From NCBI GenBank assembly GCA_018831025.1, contig JAHJRB010000093.1:1-5904 (forward strand): a stretch of 5,904 bases of DNA, in the 5' to 3' direction. Positions 5,506 to 5,904 of this stretch are shown here, piece by piece. The position numbers and the translations under genes were made by a program. The notes under the pieces were generated by a model. It did not search any database, was not told where the DNA came from, and saw only the letters and a list, made by a program, of their open reading frames with translations. The number at the start of each line of letters is the position of its first letter. The stretch's first letter is position 1. The DNA comes from Nanobdellota archaeon. GTDB taxonomy: Archaea; Nanobdellota; Nanobdellia; SCGC-AAA011-G17; ARS1403.

Positions 5506-5850
5506 TTAACGTTTTACATATTTAAATGCTAGCCCTAATGCCAATGCAAAGACTAACCATTTAAGGTAAGGTAAAACTGCTAATATTAAATTGATTCCTG
5601 GATCTAAAACTGAAACATAATTTAAAAATGGATTATCTATGTTTTTTAATAAATTTATGATTCCTATGAATAATAATACATAAACTAAGATAACAAGTAA
5701 TGACATTAAACTAGTAACTATAGTATCATCGCTGACAATAGAAGAAACTAAGTCTCTAACCCTTGGAAGGATTTTGACAATTATGAATAAAGCTGCTACA
5801 ATTGAAAAAACAATACCAAGCATATTGATTGCCCAAGCTTCTGCTGCCAT
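5506..5850 (-). CDS. Small three-helix membrane protein, operon partner of the ATPase
   Basis: This 114-aa protein has predicted membrane helices near 8-27, 45-68 and 86-109. A basic-then-acidic loop (KILPRVRDLVSSIVSDD, 26-42) and a basic tail (KYVKR) are the only soluble parts, so it is nearly all membrane. No cleavable signal or known motif was recognised, and no function is assigned. The start is supported by a strong ribosome binding site (AGAGGTGAT) 3 nt upstream and a TATA box beyond it. It is the first gene of the unit that continues 12 nt later with the intein-split ATPase. A membrane anchor or channel for that ATPase is a reasonable inference from linkage only. Confidence 0.75.
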   Translation of the reverse strand: MAAEAWAINMLGIVFSIVAALFIIVKILPRVRDLVSSIVSDDTIVTSLMSLLVILVYVLLFIGIINLLKNIDNPFLNYVSVLDPGINLILAVLPYLKWLVFALALGLAFKYVKR

Positions 5851-5853
5851 TAA

Positions 5854-5862
5854 ATCACCTCT
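5854..5862 (-). promoter_or_regulatory. Ribosome binding site of the membrane-protein gene
   Basis: The minus strand reads AGAGGTGAT ending 3 nt before the ATG at 5850, complementary to the archaeal 16S rRNA 3' end. It is the only strong site of this kind in the window; the other promoter-proximal genes appear leaderless or nearly so. Confidence 0.75.
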
Positions 5863-5884
5863 AAAAAATAGATAATGAAAAACT

Positions 5885-5898
5885 ATTATTTAAATATA
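5885..5898 (-). promoter_or_regulatory. TATA box of the membrane-protein/ATPase operon
   Basis: The minus strand reads TATATTTAAATAAT, a good archaeal TATA element. A start site about 27 nt downstream would fall near 5865, leaving a leader of about 15 nt that just includes the ribosome binding site. Confidence 0.5.
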
Positions 5899-5904
5899 TC
5901 GGTA

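Overview
The window reads as a piece of an AT-rich archaeal chromosome, most plausibly from a small-genome DPANN-type lineage (Woesearchaeota/Pacearchaeota-like; lineage is inference). The archaeal signs are a Trm5/Met-10+-type methyltransferase (bacteria use TrmD), a HerA-type ATPase with an intein, and TATA boxes (TTTAAAT-type) centred about 27 nt before the start codons, which implies leaderless mRNAs. The last gene also has a GGTGA-type ribosome binding site. No transposase, tRNA, rRNA or CRISPR array is visible.

Left part (1-1848). A gene cut by the left edge ends as a glycine-rich, beta-strand-rich protein finishing in ...FRF. It is followed by a T-rich stretch that holds both its likely terminator and the promoter of a 246-aa Trm5-like methyltransferase. 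That enzyme lacks the N-terminal D1 domain and has altered catalytic-site motifs. Facing it, with a 14-nt tail-to-tail overlap, is a minus-strand gene for a signal-peptide protein. Its eight predicted strands, with long outer loops alternating with tight turns, match the layout of small bacterial outer-membrane barrels (OmpA/OmpX type). Two barrel-like proteins around one gene is unexpected in an archaeon.

Middle (1849-2870). A divergent promoter region separates the barrel gene from a plus-strand pair. The first encodes a four-helix membrane protein of DUF2391 type with a lysine-rich, coiled-coil cytoplasmic N-terminus. The second, overlapping it by 8 nt, encodes a small charged helical protein of unknown function.

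Right part (2872-5904). A minus-strand operon encodes a 114-aa three-helix membrane protein and then, 12 nt downstream, an 873-aa HerA/FtsK-superfamily ATPase. The ATPase is split by a 438-residue intein carrying an apparently intact LAGLIDADG endonuclease. The intein sits exactly between the Lys and Ser of the Walker A motif, so the precursor cannot have a working P-loop until splicing joins GKRGSGK to S. The joined host protein would be 435 residues. The usual NurA/Mre11/Rad50 partners are not beside it within the window. The tight linkage instead suggests a membrane-associated ATPase pair of unknown role.
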